Source: Glebionis coronaria (taxonomy: Eukaryota; Streptophyta; Magnoliopsida; Asterales; Asteraceae). Taken from it: 64,000 nucleotides of DNA. The stretch is from assembly GCA_025667525.1 (NCBI GenBank), contig JANFOE010002259.1:2501-66500 (forward strand), given 5' to 3'. Below are positions 60,540-64,000 of the stretch, in pieces. A program made the position numbers and the translations under genes. The notes beneath the pieces were generated by a model that was not told the DNA's origin, made no database searches, and saw only the letters and a list, made by a program, of their open reading frames with translations. Position 1 is the stretch's first letter. Each line of letters starts with the position of its first letter.

Positions 60540-63500
60540 TGAAATGTGTATAATGCAAGTTCGTTTTCTCAGTTCTTAACTAATAGAAAGTCCAATCAAT
60601 ATCAAATTTATAATTGTTTTTGGTTGTTCAAGCTTGCTTGGTAATCTATTGCTAATTCAAACAAAGCTATCTAAAAATGAAAAATATAGACCTACTTATA
60701 CGTAAAACAAGTTGCAAATTCCAAATTTTATTCAAGTAAAATATTAAAATGCAAAATATAAAAGTATAAGGACTAAAAATGTAATTTCTATGAAATGTAA
60801 ATGCTTGAAATGTAAATTCTAAAAGTTACAAGGACTAAAAATGTAAATCAGTTATCTAAAAGGACTAAACTTGTAAAATCTTAAACAAACTAACCAAAAA
60901 CTAACAAATTAACAAACTTTAAAACTGAAATTTAACAACTAACAAATTCCAGGGTCTAACTTTTGCAAATACCACAAAATAAGGACAATTAGCTAGGTTT
61001 AGAAACAGATTAGAAATATAGGGACTAAAGTGCAAATAAACCAAAATTATAACCAAAAACGGGCACAAAGAAAGAATAAGCTCGTTTGAGCTTATTTCTC
61101 AACCAAATAAGCTGAAACAACTTGCAAAACTTTTAAAATCCAATTACAACTACGTGTGTTCAAGGAAATAAGCTAAAAGTCCAAAATAAGCAAAAGAGTG
61201 CTTATTAATAAGCTCAAAATAAGCTACAGCTTAATCCAAACTTCCACAACTTGATTTTTTTATCAAAACTGATTAAGCACTTGATTTAAGGAAGGGGAAA
61301 TCAAATTAGAACAATTTTCATCCAGAAATAAGCCAGATATCTGAAAATAAGCTCAAATGAGCTTATGTTGACCAAACGTTGACCAGATTTTAGAAAAAGC
61401 TCAAAATCTCAAAATCTCATATTCAACACTTACTAAACAGGTTTGTGAAAGAAAACAGCTATGTTTATGAAGTGGATTAAGAGATCTAGCAAAACAGTAA
61501 GCCTTTCACATCAGAGAATGCAAAATGCTCAGACCTTAACTAATAAGCTGTTTTCTTGCTTATTTCTTGATACTGTAGAATTTCCTCTTAAAGTCTGAAA
61601 GATTATGTTATAAGCTAAGACTGGAAACTGGTTTGAGCAAATTTGATCAAGTAATGAATGAGAAACAATCAAGTGAATTTGGCAAGTTTTAAACTAAAAG
61701 CTGATAAAAGGAATGACCCAAACTTTTTGATTACCAATTGCCTGTTTAACTATTTTACTGACTTACAAAAGACTCAAAACTACTTGTTAACTCCTATTAA
61801 GTAGAAATGAACACTTAAACACCATTTAACAACACTTGAAATCTGATTTACAACTAGTCCCAAACACACCTTTATCTGATTATGATCAAACTTTTTCAAG
61901 GACTTTTTGAGTAATGATTAAGACTGATTAAAGAGCTATAGCAAACTAGTTTAGGTGATCAAAATGAAGGCTAATGAGACTGAAATCAAGCAAGTTTACC
62001 AACTAGAACTCAATTAAGGTGATTAGCTAAAAATATACTGAAATTAAGCCAAAAACTTCAAAACTAAACTCAAGTGAACAAGATTAAACTACAAATCACT
62101 AGAATCACACAATCAACAACTACTTATCAATTAAAACAGGCAGCCATCAACTCTACACTAGAGAATGAAGCATGCAAAGACTGTTTAGAGGAACAAAAAT
62201 CAGAAACTTAGAAACCTATTGTAGTAATCCTTTGGGTAGAAGAGGAGCGCTGAGCTCTCTTGCCCTAGTGATACCACCACCTATCACTAGCTATCAACTC
62301 TTATCAACAATCAATTCAGCTACAAATCATCATTCTGCCATGAAACCTTCAAGAACTAGGAATGAACTGGAATTCTGATCAAACAGCAACAATTCTTCAA
62401 CAAAGTCAGTTATGATCAATGTATGATCATAACAAACTTCTATCAGCAACAAATGAATCACACAATAGCAGTAAAGTAGCAGGAATTGAAGAACAGAATT
62501 TGGCGGGAAAACTTGAATTTGAATTTTTATTGATGAAATCAGTTACAAAAGGTAGTTACAAGGGTTCTAACTAACTAACTAACTCAAGAGTTTGTCAGAC
62601 TCTTGAGTAGTTAGGTGAAAAGGAGGGAAAAAGAGAAAAGTGAAATTGAGAGAACTAGGTGTTAACAAAATTAAGCTACTATCACAAATGAAGTACAAGT
62701 TGTGTATTTATAGGCAAGATAAGAGAGATTCTGTTGGAGTTGTGACGTGTTTGAGCCAATTATCACTTGACACGTGGAAGAATTCTGCAAATCTTCTTTG
62801 AAGGTGATGAACTTGAATTGGGGGTTTTTGATTCAATGGATAATATGTTAAATGAATTGCACCGTTGGATTCGTCTTCAAAAATTAAGCAACTTTGATGT
62901 TTTGATCTTCTCTTGAAACGCTTTCTATCTCAAACCCGTTCCTGGAAAGTATTTTGGTGAAAGAGAAAAACACGTGTCAGCTTCTTATTGGTGGAAAAAG
63001 TGTGTTGCGGATTGCACTGTTGTGATTGGGTTATTAATTGTGACGGCTGTAGTGGGAATTTAATATTTGATCCGTGTGAACTCCTTTCTTGCTTCTGATT
63101 GGTCCATAGCCTTTCACTTGGATTAAACATTACAAAACTTTCCCAACTTGGCAGATTAGGTCCCTTGACTTGGCAGATTGCTATTTAAAGCTAATATCTT
63201 CATTCCTTTGACATTTTTGACCCTTCAACTTTGATTCTTCAACAAAAATGGCCCTTTGACTTGAGTTGACTTTGTAGTTGACCAAATTTGACTTTAATCT
63301 TGACTTTCCATAATTTGCACTTTAAGTCCTTCAACTTTCACAAATTGTCAAGATAGGTCCTTGAACTTCAAAGTCTTGTCACTTTTGATCCTCTTTTGTC
63401 TTTTTCATCCATTTGAGCTTGATTTTTCCTTATTTGCTTGAAATTGTATCCTTTTACCTACATAAGATCACACAAACACAAACATACCACATAACACTGC

Positions 63501-63580
63501 TTTTTACAATATAAAAGGGTATTTGCTTCATGTTTTAGGGTTATTTGTTGATAAAAGGATATGAGTTTAAGCTCATATCA
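60540..63580 (-). repeat. 5' LTR of element 2 (3041 bp)
   Basis: Nearly identical to 49047-52088. The promoter side of the element: CCACGTGTCAAG at 62766-62777 and TATA box at 62704-62712 on minus. Confidence 0.95.
62704..62712 (-). promoter_or_regulatory. LTR TATA box, element 2 5' LTR
   Basis: TATAAATAC on minus, about 54 bases downstream of the CACGTG motif and 0.87 kb from the LTR start. Confidence 0.55.
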
Positions 63581-63585
63581 TAGTT
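63581..63585. repeat. Target-site duplication of LTR element 2, right copy
   Basis: TAGTT, identical to 49042-49046. Confidence 0.93.
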
Positions 63586-63741
63586 TTATGTACTTTTTTT
63601 GTTTGGTAGTTTTTTTGTTGGATAGGATGTTGGTTTGGTGTGTGTAAATTTAGGTTTTGAGTTAGGATTGGGAGTCTGAATCTTAAAAAGGGAGGTTTGG
63701 GTTTTGGTTGGGGATATGCATGCTTTATAAAGGGAGTATAG

Positions 63742-64000
<259 letters not shown>

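Larger units (their letters stand above)
49047..63580 (-). mobile_element. LTR retrotransposon 2, Ty3/gypsy Athila-type, 14.5 kb, near-intact and young
   Basis: Complete minus-strand element: 5' LTR 60540-63580, PBS 60520-60537, gag-pol 59765-54068, polypurine tract 52103-52089, 3' LTR 49047-52088, 5-bp duplication TAGTT. I found only three differences between the ~3.04-kb LTRs (near 49489/60982, 51753/63249 and a 1-base indel near 52029/63522). Coding is open over 1437 codons and again over 477 codons, broken only by one extra base in an A7 run. RT and integrase closely resemble element 1 but LTRs are unrelated over most of their length. It is inserted about 160 bases from the 5' end of Helitron E. 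Confidence 0.95.

Overview
This is an AT-rich plant nuclear window made almost entirely of transposable elements. No intact host gene was found. Remnants of plant genes (laccase, plasma-membrane H+-ATPase, PPR protein of the E+/DYW class, RDR6-type RNA-dependent RNA polymerase, F-box/FBD protein) and two Athila-type Ty3/gypsy LTR retrotransposons point to a eudicot; the species cannot be named from the sequence alone.

My reading of the framework, inferred from termini, is a chain of four Helitrons separated by (TA)n tracts. Helitron A (minus strand) runs from 6983 leftward out of the window. Helitron C (plus) is 7133-18243. Helitron D (minus) is 45305-18372. Helitron E (minus) is 63742-45380. 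Each junction is a TA microsatellite (6984-7132, 18244-18371, 45306-45379, 63743-64000). Every 5' end reads A|TC and every 3' end reads hairpin-CTAG|T, the Helitron hallmark. None carries a visible Rep/helicase ORF, so all look non-autonomous. A, C and D carry broken pieces of unrelated host genes: laccase, MTHFR and RDR6 in A; H+-ATPase and alpha-glucan phosphorylase in C; a lung-seven-transmembrane (GOST) protein, F-box/FBD, PPR and beta-tubulin in D.

Two LTR retrotransposons are nested in this frame. Element 1 (plus, 19507-35923, 16.4 kb, 3.93-kb LTRs, TSD GTGTT) sits in Helitron D. Its LTRs differ at roughly 70 sites by eye and its gag-pol has six lesions, so it is older and dead. Element 2 (minus, 49047-63580, 14.5 kb, 3.04-kb LTRs, TSD TAGTT) sits in Helitron E. 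I saw only three differences between its LTRs, and its gag-pol is open except for one extra base in an A7 run between RNase H and integrase, so it is very young. Both encode gag with a C-x2-C-x3-H-x4-C knuckle, protease, RT, RNase H and integrase, have a tRNA-Asp-like primer binding site, and have a 2-kb tail after pol with no env-like ORF.

Smaller elements are nested too: a foldback Mutator-like element with a perfect 9-bp TSD (15252-15834), a hAT-like element inside another MITE (16486-16904 in 16448-17148), a short CACTA-like element (36168-36502) and a Stowaway-like MITE (46277-46546). Tandem repeats include a ~250-bp three-part higher-order repeat (2958-3545). The two LTR elements also share several non-coding motifs (LTR terminal hairpin, leader motif, palindrome between polypurine-like tracts, G-box) that are listed as findings.
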